From positions 1 through 6,093 of the forward strand of contig JAHFCY010000198.1 in NCBI GenBank assembly GCA_023249255.1: a stretch of 6,093 nt of DNA, given 5' to 3'. Source of the DNA: Candidatus Lindowiibacteriota bacterium. Lineage in GTDB: Bacteria > Lindowbacteria > 2-12-FULL-62-27. The first letter of the stretch is position 1, and every line of letters begins with the position of its first letter. The translations under genes and the position numbers were made by a program. Positions 1 to 5,788 of the stretch are shown piece after piece. Under the pieces are notes generated by a model. That model was not told the origin of the DNA. It was given only the letters and a program-made list of their open reading frames with translations, and did no database searches.

Positions 1-97
1 GCTGCCGGCTGCCGTCCGCTCCACGCCTGCGGGCGCGATCATGATCGTCACCGGATCGTTCCACACGGTTCGGAAAGCGCTGGAGGAGCGGGAATGA
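1..97 (+). CDS. folC: C-terminal end of folylpolyglutamate synthase / dihydrofolate synthase (partial, 5' end outside window)
   Basis: The frame starting at base 2 is open from the left edge to a TGA at 95-97 and encodes the last 31 residues of a protein. It contains GAIMIVTGSFHTVRKALEER, which matches the closing beta-strand and helix of the FolC/Mur-ligase family, where a 'hydrophobic-VTGS-(F/L)' strand precedes a terminal helix (family knowledge). FolC adds glutamate to dihydropteroate and/or reduced folates using ATP in the cytoplasm. The ATP-binding and Mur-ligase central domains lie outside the window, so mono- or bifunctionality cannot be judged. The stop overlaps the next start codon as ATGA, so it is probably co-transcribed and translationally coupled with the SpoIID gene. 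The call rests on a short tail; another Mur-ligase relative is possible but less likely. Confidence 0.72.
   Translation, partial: LPAAVRSTPAGAIMIVTGSFHTVRKALEERE
82..88 (+). promoter_or_regulatory. Strong Shine-Dalgarno site for the SpoIID-domain gene
   Basis: GGAGGAG lies five bases upstream of the ATG at 94, inside the end of the upstream folC frame. It is a near-ideal ribosome binding site and fixes 94 as the start, in agreement with the signal peptide that begins there. No other start in this window has so clear a site. Confidence 0.75.
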
Positions 98-1437
98 ATC
101 TGAAACGATGGAGGGTGTGCGCTCTGGCGATCACCGTGGGATTGACTGTCCTCCCGCGATTTGACCGGGTCAGCCACGCCGAGACCTGGGTTCAGGCCAT
201 CGAAAACAAAAATTATGAAGGTGCTGAACGCGATCTTCGCGGGAAGCTTGCCGGTCTGACCGGCGAAGAGCGAAACGCGTGCCTGTTTGCGCTTGGATTC
301 GTGCTGGCCAAACAGGGGAGGCCGGCCGAATCCCGCGCCGAGATTGCTGCCATTGATCCAAAATCTCCATGGGCGGAGGACGGACGGTTTGTCCTGGATG
401 TGTACGCCCGCCCCCGTCCCCCGCATCTTCGATCGGCAGGAGCCGGAGGAGGCCCGCCGGTGGTCATCATGATTCGTGAGGGGCCGCAGATGGCGGCCAG
501 TCAGGATCGGTTCTCCTGCGCGAGCGGGAAGATTCATCGAAACGGCCGTCCGGTGGAATCGCCGTACGAACTTCCCGCCTCCTCCGTGATCGACGGCCGC
601 TCCTATCGGGGCAGACTTGAGATTGTTCTGGAACGCGGCCGGCTGGTTTTGCTGAATACCGTTCCTGTTGAGGAATATCTCTACGGTGTTTTGAAAAATG
701 AAATCGGCCCGGACTGGCCGCCGGAGGCGCTCAAAGCGCAGGCGATTGCGTCCCGGACGTTCGTCTTGCGAAGGCTCGATCTGGCCAAATCATCGGGGAA
801 CGGGCCGCCCCGTCTTGCGTCGGACGTATCGATTCAGGTTTATCGCGGCCGACCGGCGGAGGATCCGCGGGTCATGGCCGTGGTTGACGCCACGCGCGGC
901 GAGGTGTTGACGTACAGGTCGGAGTTGATCGAGGCGGTGTTTCATTCCGAGTCGGGCGGCGTGACCGAATCGTCCGCCGAACTGTGGGGCCGGGCCTATC
1001 CTTATCTCATTTCCAAGCCTGACGCCTACGGCGGGACGTCGCCGAAAAACAAGTGGGAGGCCGAATTTACGGAGCACGACATACTCCATGCGCTCGATAG
1101 GTCCTCCCGCGCGAAAATCGGGCGCGTCCGGTCCGTCGAAATCTCGGATAAAACATCGAGCGGCCGAGCGAAATCGATCCGCATTGCCGGCACCCGCGGC
1201 AGTATCAATATTCCAGCCGGAAAATACAGGCTGTCGCTGGGTCCGGACCGCCTCCGATCGCTTCTGTGGACCGATTTCGAATATGTCCGCGGCCGCCTGC
1301 GTGTCAGCGGGCTTGGATGGGGGCATGGCGTGGGGTTGTCGCAGTGGAGCGCGAAGGCCGCGGCGGAAAAAGGATTGAGCTGCGAACAGATTCTGCAATT
1401 GTATTTTCCGGGAACGAAGATCGAAACGAGATACTAG
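94..1437 (+). CDS. Secreted SpoIID/LytB-domain protein (probable peptidoglycan lytic transglycosylase)
   Basis: This 447-residue protein starts with a signal peptide: basic residues 4-7, a hydrophobic core at about 9-21, and a likely signal peptidase cut after SHA (27-29). Residues 30-105 are alpha-helical and TPR-like, followed by a Pro/Gly-rich linker (about 106-122). The SpoIID domain fills about 140-447. Its hallmarks are VPVEEYLYGVLKNEIG (190-205), PEALKAQAIASRTF (210-223), HSESGGVTES (284-293) and GWGHGVGLSQ (408-417). SpoIID enzymes cleave glycan strands, usually ones stripped of stem peptides, through a glutamate in the conserved E-(M/I) segment; E203 is the candidate here (inference from family alignment). 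The family is best known from sporulation, but SpoIID domains also occur in non-sporulating diderms, and no other sporulation gene is in view. The protein should act in the periplasm. It overlaps folC by four bases and is followed seven bases later by a hydrolase gene. The cysteine often seen in the HSTxGG segment of relatives is serine or glutamate here. Confidence 0.9.
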   Translation: MNLKRWRVCALAITVGLTVLPRFDRVSHAETWVQAIENKNYEGAERDLRGKLAGLTGEERNACLFALGFVLAKQGRPAESRAEIAAIDPKSPWAEDGRFVLDVYARPRPPHLRSAGAGGGPPVVIMIREGPQMAASQDRFSCASGKIHRNGRPVESPYELPASSVIDGRSYRGRLEIVLERGRLVLLNTVPVEEYLYGVLKNEIGPDWPPEALKAQAIASRTFVLRRLDLAKSSGNGPPRLASDVSIQVYRGRPAEDPRVMAVVDATRGEVLTYRSELIEAVFHSESGGVTESSAELWGRAYPYLISKPDAYGGTSPKNKWEAEFTEHDILHALDRSSRAKIGRVRSVEISDKTSSGRAKSIRIAGTRGSINIPAGKYRLSLGPDRLRSLLWTDFEYVRGRLRVSGLGWGHGVGLSQWSAKAAAEKGLSCEQILQLYFPGTKIETRY

Positions 1438-1444
1438 AAATCCG

Positions 1445-2380
1445 ATGAAGCGAATTTTCGAATTCATGGCCGTCATCCTGACTGTTGCCCTGGCCGCGCT
1501 CGGCCTGACGTTCTGGAATATCAACCGCGACAGGACGCCTGTTTTTTTTGAAGTGGCCGGGGATATTGGGGAAGTCAAAACGATTTCGAGCCGGTCGAGC
1601 GATACGTCGGAAATCCGGGAAATCTCGATCCAAAACACGCGGGGGGAATTTCTCGTGGAGTGCTGGTACCGGCGGCCCAGGGTACTCTCACCGAATTACC
1701 GCGTGTTGCTGGTGTACAGCGGCGTGAAAACCAAAGACGCTGTCCTGGACCTGATCCCGGACCGCCCGGACGTGGTTTTGTGCGCGGTACAGTATCCGTA
1801 TCAGCGCCCGCTCACATTTCTTGAATATGTGCGATGGCCGCGCGACGTCCGCCGGGCGGCGTACAGGACGGTGGCAGGCGGATTTCTGGCGACGACGTTT
1901 TTGATTGAACGTGAAAAATACGATCCGTCGCGCCTGACGTTGGTCGGCGCGAGCCTCGGATCCATCTTCGGCGGGATTCAGGGAGCGATCGATTCGAGGA
2001 TTCCCCGCGTCCTGATCGTCCACGGCGGCGGAAATTTTCCCGTGATCGCCCGGGCTTCCCCCCGGCTTCGCGAGCGCGGCTGGCCGGTGAGAGTGTCGGC
2101 ATGGATTGGCAATCAGATGTTCGGGTCGTTCGATCCGGTCCGGTATGTGGGTCGCATCGCGCCGCGGGAACTGGTTGTGATCGCGACGCGCAATGACCTC
2201 TATTTTCCGCCGCAATCGGCGCTGTCCCTGATGGATGCCGCGGGTGAGCCGAAAAAAATAATCTGGATGGAATCGCCGCATGTGCGGTCGGAGAAATCGG
2301 AGGTCGTCAACGAAATCATCCGGTCAATCAACACCTACCTGTTCCCGGACACAGCCCCCTCGCTGCTGCCGCGTCCTTAA
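1445..2380 (+). CDS. Membrane-anchored alpha/beta hydrolase of unknown substrate
   Basis: This 311-residue protein has an N-terminal hydrophobic segment (about 4-24) after a KR pair. With no clear cleavage site following it, this looks like a signal anchor that places the enzyme on the outer face of the inner membrane. The rest reads as an alpha/beta hydrolase. An early strand VLLVYSG (87-93) precedes the nucleophile elbow GASLGS (168-173; Ser170). A strand VLIVHGGG follows (189-196). The acid is probably Asp251 in ATRNDLYFPP and the base His279 in ESPHVRS, so the full Ser-Asp-His triad is in the usual order and spacing. The FDPVRYVGRIAPREL stretch (229-243) is typical of dienelactone-hydrolase or acyl-esterase-like members. 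The start lies seven bases after the SpoIID stop with only a weak ribosome site, which suggests translation coupled to the upstream gene. The context suggests an envelope ester substrate such as an acylated glycan or lipid, but this is inference. The stop codon overlaps that of the convergent ligase gene. Confidence 0.82.
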   Translation: MKRIFEFMAVILTVALAALGLTFWNINRDRTPVFFEVAGDIGEVKTISSRSSDTSEIREISIQNTRGEFLVECWYRRPRVLSPNYRVLLVYSGVKTKDAVLDLIPDRPDVVLCAVQYPYQRPLTFLEYVRWPRDVRRAAYRTVAGGFLATTFLIEREKYDPSRLTLVGASLGSIFGGIQGAIDSRIPRVLIVHGGGNFPVIARASPRLRERGWPVRVSAWIGNQMFGSFDPVRYVGRIAPRELVVIATRNDLYFPPQSALSLMDAAGEPKKIIWMESPHVRSEKSEVVNEIIRSINTYLFPDTAPSLLPRP

Positions 2381-2391
2381 AGCGCGTAGCG
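2361..2391. terminator. Bulged GC-rich inverted repeat across the convergent stop codons (weak terminator candidate)
   Basis: CGCT (2361-2364) pairs with AGCG (2388-2391), and CGCG (2370-2373) pairs with CGCG (2383-2386). The two stem parts are separated by an unequal internal loop (five bases against one), and the apical loop of nine bases carries the overlapping stops. There is no T-tract on either strand, so a canonical intrinsic terminator is not supported. It is recorded as the only hairpin I could find at the point where the two transcription units meet. Confidence 0.18.
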
Positions 2392-4908
2392 TTTGATTCC
2401 GTCGCGGATGAAGGAGATATTTTTCGAGTTGGAGGCCGCGGCCATCTGGAAATAGGCGCGGGCGCCGGCCATGTCGCCCATGCGGTAGGACAGGATGGCG
2501 ACGGCATAGGGCTGTAGCGGGCTTGCCGGCTGGCTGCCCATACGCTGGATGAGAACCTGCCGCGTCTGGTCGAGGAGCGCCGGGGGCGCCTGATTTTTCT
2601 GGAGATTCTCCACAATGTTGATCAGATACATGAGATCGCCATCGGGATCGTTCGAGGGCGACAGGAGCGTGCTGAAAGCGAACTGCATGAGATTTACGTT
2701 TGACGGAACGTACCGCACGGACATTTTCATCGCGTATCGGACCTCGTCCAGCGGCCGGCCGACCCGCCTGACCACGTCGGTCCGGTAGACCCAGTATTCT
2801 CCGCTGAAATCATAAATCCCTTTCACCCACTCGTTGTACTCGGCATCGCGTTCCGCCTGGGACGTGGTCGGCCACGCGTAGTTGGACCGCCACAGGAGGC
2901 TCAAGGAAAAATAAGCATCCTCGACCGCCTGCCACAGCAGATACTGGTTGTGATACCGGCCACGGGCGGTGTCATTGAGGAGGTGCGAATAGAGCTGAAG
3001 AAGTTTTGTGTGATTTTCGAAATTGTTTTCCAGGATGGTGGCCCATTCGAATTCGAGGATCGACTGATAGAGATACTTACGCTCATTGGTATTCCCGAAC
3101 ATTTTGTAAAAGATCAGCCCGGTGTTCTGGTGCGTCTGGGCGTAATTGGGAGCGATGCGCAGAAGATTGTTGTAGGCGCTGAGGGCGGAGTCGGTACGGT
3201 TGTCGTTCAGATAGAGGTACGCGAGTTTGTAGTAGGCGGAGTGGCTGAAGGGATTGAGTCGCAGAGTCTCCTGTCCCTTCTCGGCGGCCCCCGGCCCGCT
3301 GCCTTCCTCCGTTCCTTTGAGAGTCCAGTCGCTGCGCAGGACCCGGTACTGGCCGTAGGTCATGAAGATGAACGCGGCGACGACGACGGGCGCCAGCGCC
3401 ATGCTCCGCAGATCGTCAGTCGGCTCATAAATCTTGCGGCGGGTTTCTCGCTGGGCGGTTTTCCGGTCCTCCGGATCCTCAAATCCGAGACAATATCGCG
3501 CGGTCAATCCCATCAAAAACCAGAATGCGATCATGCTGGACGTCCAGCGAAGGTTGACGTTCATCGAATCGTGGACGACGGCTGCCAGGAATGACCCGGC
3601 CAGGCCGAAGAGCAGATATCGTTCCGAGATATCGTCGGTCACTTTTATTTTCCGGTAGCAGAGATAAAAGAACACGATCAGCATGGCCAGCCACGCCGAA
3701 AACCCGACGATTCCCTGTTCGCACAAAAATTGAAGTTCTTCGGAATGGACGTAGTCCGTGTTGTGGGACATGCCGATTCGATGATAGCGATCCGGCCGGA
3801 AATAGGGATACGTCACATGGGAGGCTCCCAGACCCTGCCCGAGAACCGGCCGGTCCCAGATCATCCGGCTGGCGGTCCACCACATGTATTTCCGGATGAT
3901 GTTCGTGCCGCGATCGGTCTGAAAGATGGACACCACGGTGTCCCTCCGGTGCTTGGACATGAATTCCCAGGTGATGCCGCCCAGAAGGAACAATCCGGCG
4001 ACGATCACAGCCAGAGATTTCTGCCAGCTGCCCATCCAGCGCCTCGTGCGCCCATGGTGCAATTCCCACCAGCCCAACCATACCACCGCCAGCGCCCCGA
4101 GTCCCACGTAGGCCCCGCGGGTTTCGCCCGTCCAGATGTTCCAGAATCCGGGGATGGCCAGGAGCAGATACAAAATCGCGTCGAACCAGTTTTTCGAACC
4201 GATGGCCATGAAGAGCGCGATCGGCGTCGTGTAGGTAAGGAATGACGCAAAAAAATCCTTGTTGCCGAACGTGGAGACGTTGACGATCCGCCCCCAGCTC
4301 ATGAAATCGTATCCTTTGACCTGCATATAGCCGTAGACGGACGTGATGAACATCATGGCCAGAACCACATACAGCGCGATATTCCAGCGTGTGCGGGTCG
4401 TGACGAAGTTGACCACCAGATAAAAAAGAATGATCGACGCGCCGTAACGGGAGGCCCATTCGACGGCGTAGTACCAGAACATCCGCGGAGACGTGTAGGA
4501 CGCCAGGATGCAGAGACAGAAAAAGACAAAGACGGCGAGGTTCATCGGCGTGGGCGCGAATTTGAATCCGTCCTTGCGGAACAGGTGCGCCAGCCACAGA
4601 AGAAGCAGCGCGTAGTTGATGACCTGATAGGAGACGTCCTTGGTGATGACGATATTGTTCAGCCTGGCCGTGAAATGCAGGCTGACATAAATCATTTCGA
4701 ATAGAAGGCAGTTGTAGATGACCAGCGACAACATCCGGCGGTTCCGCGTCATGAGCAGCACAAGGACGAAAATGACCGTCGCCAGGATCAGGATGTCATA
4801 AGTGGGTTTGGCGAAGTAAGATTCCAGGATGCCCATCGTGCCAAAGCCGAACACAAGAAACAGCACGTACAGGCAAAACATGGTGAAATAATCCAACAGA
4901 CTCATCAT
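2377..4908 (-). CDS. O-antigen ligase / Wzy-like multi-pass membrane protein with C-terminal TPR domain
   Basis: This 843-residue protein has about 12-14 hydrophobic segments in residues 6-476 and one more at 502-519, followed by a soluble tail to 843. The membrane part carries features of the O-antigen ligase/polymerase (Wzy_C, WaaL-like) superfamily. These are STFGNKDFFASFL (212-224), ETRGAYVGLGALAV (262-275) with the conserved TRG arginine (Arg264), RPVLGQGLG (353-361), and a large extramembrane loop (about 313-398) ending in HSEELQFLCEQGIVGF (388-403). His388 is the candidate for the conserved loop histidine of WaaL-type enzymes. Such proteins transfer or polymerise undecaprenyl-linked glycans on the periplasmic side onto lipid A core, another glycan or a protein; which acceptor applies here cannot be told. 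The tail has TPR-like helix pairs at about 541-602 and 800-830, with less regular helical sequence between. ATG codons at 4908 and 4905 are adjacent, so the start may shift by one residue; the nearest G-rich ribosome-site candidate (4922-4927) is 13 bases away and poorly placed. The gene follows the reductase on the same strand after 103 bases. Confidence 0.85.
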   Translation of the reverse strand: MMSLLDYFTMFCLYVLFLVFGFGTMGILESYFAKPTYDILILATVIFVLVLLMTRNRRMLSLVIYNCLLFEMIYVSLHFTARLNNIVITKDVSYQVINYALLLLWLAHLFRKDGFKFAPTPMNLAVFVFFCLCILASYTSPRMFWYYAVEWASRYGASIILFYLVVNFVTTRTRWNIALYVVLAMMFITSVYGYMQVKGYDFMSWGRIVNVSTFGNKDFFASFLTYTTPIALFMAIGSKNWFDAILYLLLAIPGFWNIWTGETRGAYVGLGALAVVWLGWWELHHGRTRRWMGSWQKSLAVIVAGLFLLGGITWEFMSKHRRDTVVSIFQTDRGTNIIRKYMWWTASRMIWDRPVLGQGLGASHVTYPYFRPDRYHRIGMSHNTDYVHSEELQFLCEQGIVGFSAWLAMLIVFFYLCYRKIKVTDDISERYLLFGLAGSFLAAVVHDSMNVNLRWTSSMIAFWFLMGLTARYCLGFEDPEDRKTAQRETRRKIYEPTDDLRSMALAPVVVAAFIFMTYGQYRVLRSDWTLKGTEEGSGPGAAEKGQETLRLNPFSHSAYYKLAYLYLNDNRTDSALSAYNNLLRIAPNYAQTHQNTGLIFYKMFGNTNERKYLYQSILEFEWATILENNFENHTKLLQLYSHLLNDTARGRYHNQYLLWQAVEDAYFSLSLLWRSNYAWPTTSQAERDAEYNEWVKGIYDFSGEYWVYRTDVVRRVGRPLDEVRYAMKMSVRYVPSNVNLMQFAFSTLLSPSNDPDGDLMYLINIVENLQKNQAPPALLDQTRQVLIQRMGSQPASPLQPYAVAILSYRMGDMAGARAYFQMAAASNSKNISFIRDGIKRYAL

Positions 4909-5011
4909 GTCAAAAGGCTCGCCCCCCGGTTCGGATTCATGATCGGGGGAGAAGGTACGCGAAAGACCTCCCCGCGGTCAAGACCCTTGCCCAAAAAGCC
5001 GGAACCCCTGC
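4909..5011 (-). other. Intergenic gap upstream of the ligase gene with a GC-rich hairpin and a possible 11-residue leader frame
   Basis: The 103 bases between the reductase stop and the ligase start contain a perfect six-base inverted repeat, CCCCCG (4923-4928) and CGGGGG (4944-4949), with a 15-base loop. Read on the minus strand, the G-rich arm is the only purine-rich element upstream of the ligase start, so the hairpin could hide it (inference). A minus-strand ATG at 4940-4938 opens an 11-codon frame whose TGA (4907-4905) overlaps the two ligase ATG codons. That short frame has no visible ribosome site. I see no clear promoter or T-tract terminator. Confidence 0.25.
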
Positions 5012-5755
5012 TCACAGGACGGCCCGGCCGCCGTCGACAAAGATGGTGGTTCCGGTCGTGTATCGGGCGGTGTCGGCCAGAAACAAAATCGCGTCCGCGA
5101 CATCTTCCGCCGCCCCCTCCCGTTTCAAAAGTGTACGTCGAACGGCCCGCTCCCGATCGGCCCGGCTGAATCGTTTCGGCAGAAGAACCGGGCCCGGAGC
5201 GACACCGCAGACGCGGACGTGGGGAGCAAGTTCCATCGCGAGAATTTTTGTCAGCATGGCAACGCCGGATTTTGACATGAGATAGGCCGCGTATCCGGTG
5301 TAAGGCCGCCGGGTGGCGACATCCTCGATGTTGACGATGACGCCCGACTTTCGCTTTCGCATCCGCCGCGCGGTTTCCTGAGAAAGAAAAAACACTGACT
5401 TGAGGTTTGCCGCCAGGATGTCGTCAAACCGCCGTTCGGTGACGGATCCAAACGGCGTTGGATAAAACACGGACGCGGAATTGACAAGAAGATGAATTGC
5501 GCCAAGCCGGCGCTCGACACGATCGACGAGCATCCGGCATTCAGCCGGCCGCGAAAGATCGGCGCGGAATGAGTCGGCCCGCCCGCCCCGCGATGCAATA
5601 AACCGAACCGTTTTCCGGGCGTCCCGGGCGCTCGACCTGTAATGGATCGCCACGGCGTATCCGTTCGCCGCAAGCGTTTCGGCGATGCATTTTCCAACGC
5701 GCCGCGCCGCGCCCGTCACCAGGGCCGTTTTCGACGTGTTCCCCGACCGTTGCAT
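5012..5755 (-). CDS. Short-chain dehydrogenase of the pteridine reductase (PTR1/FolM-like) type
   Basis: This 247-residue protein has the usual length of a classical SDR and a complete Rossmann fold. The cofactor motif TGAARRVG (14-21) is the TGxxxRxG form found in pteridine reductases rather than the common TGxxxGxG. HYRSSA (38-43), with Arg40 and Ser41 after the second strand, fits an NADPH preference. Asp66 in RADLS, NSAS (92-95) and Asn117 sit where expected. The active site reads Asp145-Tyr158-Lys162 (YLMSK). The residue 13 before the tyrosine is Asp where most SDRs have Ser, which is the arrangement of trypanosomatid PTR1 and of FolM-like enzymes (family knowledge). FYPTPFG (97-103) and APGPVLLP (186-193) also recur in that subgroup. 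The likely reaction is NADPH-dependent reduction of a pterin such as dihydromonapterin or dihydrofolate in the cytoplasm. It is the first gene of a minus-strand unit with the ligase and is divergent from the gene at 5789. No strong ribosome site precedes the ATG. A general SDR with another substrate cannot be excluded. Confidence 0.83.
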   Translation of the reverse strand: MQRSGNTSKTALVTGAARRVGKCIAETLAANGYAVAIHYRSSARDARKTVRFIASRGGRADSFRADLSRPAECRMLVDRVERRLGAIHLLVNSASVFYPTPFGSVTERRFDDILAANLKSVFFLSQETARRMRKRKSGVIVNIEDVATRRPYTGYAAYLMSKSGVAMLTKILAMELAPHVRVCGVAPGPVLLPKRFSRADRERAVRRTLLKREGAAEDVADAILFLADTARYTTGTTIFVDGGRAVL

Positions 5756-5768
5756 GCGGCGAGCCTAC

Positions 5769-5774
5769 ATTATA
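5769..5774 (-). promoter_or_regulatory. Possible -10 element (TATAAT) in the divergent spacer, facing the reductase gene
   Basis: The 33-base spacer 5756-5788 separates two divergent starts and is the only AT-rich stretch nearby. On the minus strand it holds a perfect TATAAT ending 13 bases before the reductase ATG, so a transcript would have a leader of only about seven bases. No TTGACA-like -35 is visible at 16-18 bases spacing, and the position where it would lie falls inside the divergent gene. The element sits in a small inverted repeat (CCTA at 5764-5767 and TAGG at 5773-5776). Confidence 0.3.
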
Positions 5775-5788
5775 GGTTATCGAAAGTC

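Noticed and set aside
94-1437. Sporulation locus, suggested by the SpoIID domain
   Set aside because: No other sporulation gene is present, and the neighbouring ligase points to a diderm envelope. SpoIID domains occur in many non-spore-formers.
790-1638. Long minus-strand open frame (282 codons) opposite the SpoIID gene and the start of the hydrolase gene
   Set aside because: It lies antisense to two well-supported genes, has a low-complexity Arg/Ala/Pro-rich composition typical of shadow frames in GC-rich DNA, and shows no recognisable motif.
2950-3594. Plus-strand open frame of 214 codons opposite the ligase TPR tail
   Set aside because: It is antisense to a convincing gene, with no ribosome site and no recognisable domain. 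The Val/Gly-rich sequence is what the complement of this coding region would give.
3479-4597. Minus-strand open frame of 372 codons inside the ligase gene
   Set aside because: It is the same strand in another frame of the ligase. The translation is rich in His, Arg and Gly with no membrane or domain pattern, while the ligase frame has clear membrane segments and family motifs throughout.
4939-5169. Plus-strand open frame across the gap between the reductase and the ligase
   Set aside because: It is highly Pro/Arg-rich, overlaps the reductase on the opposite strand, and has no motif or ribosome site.
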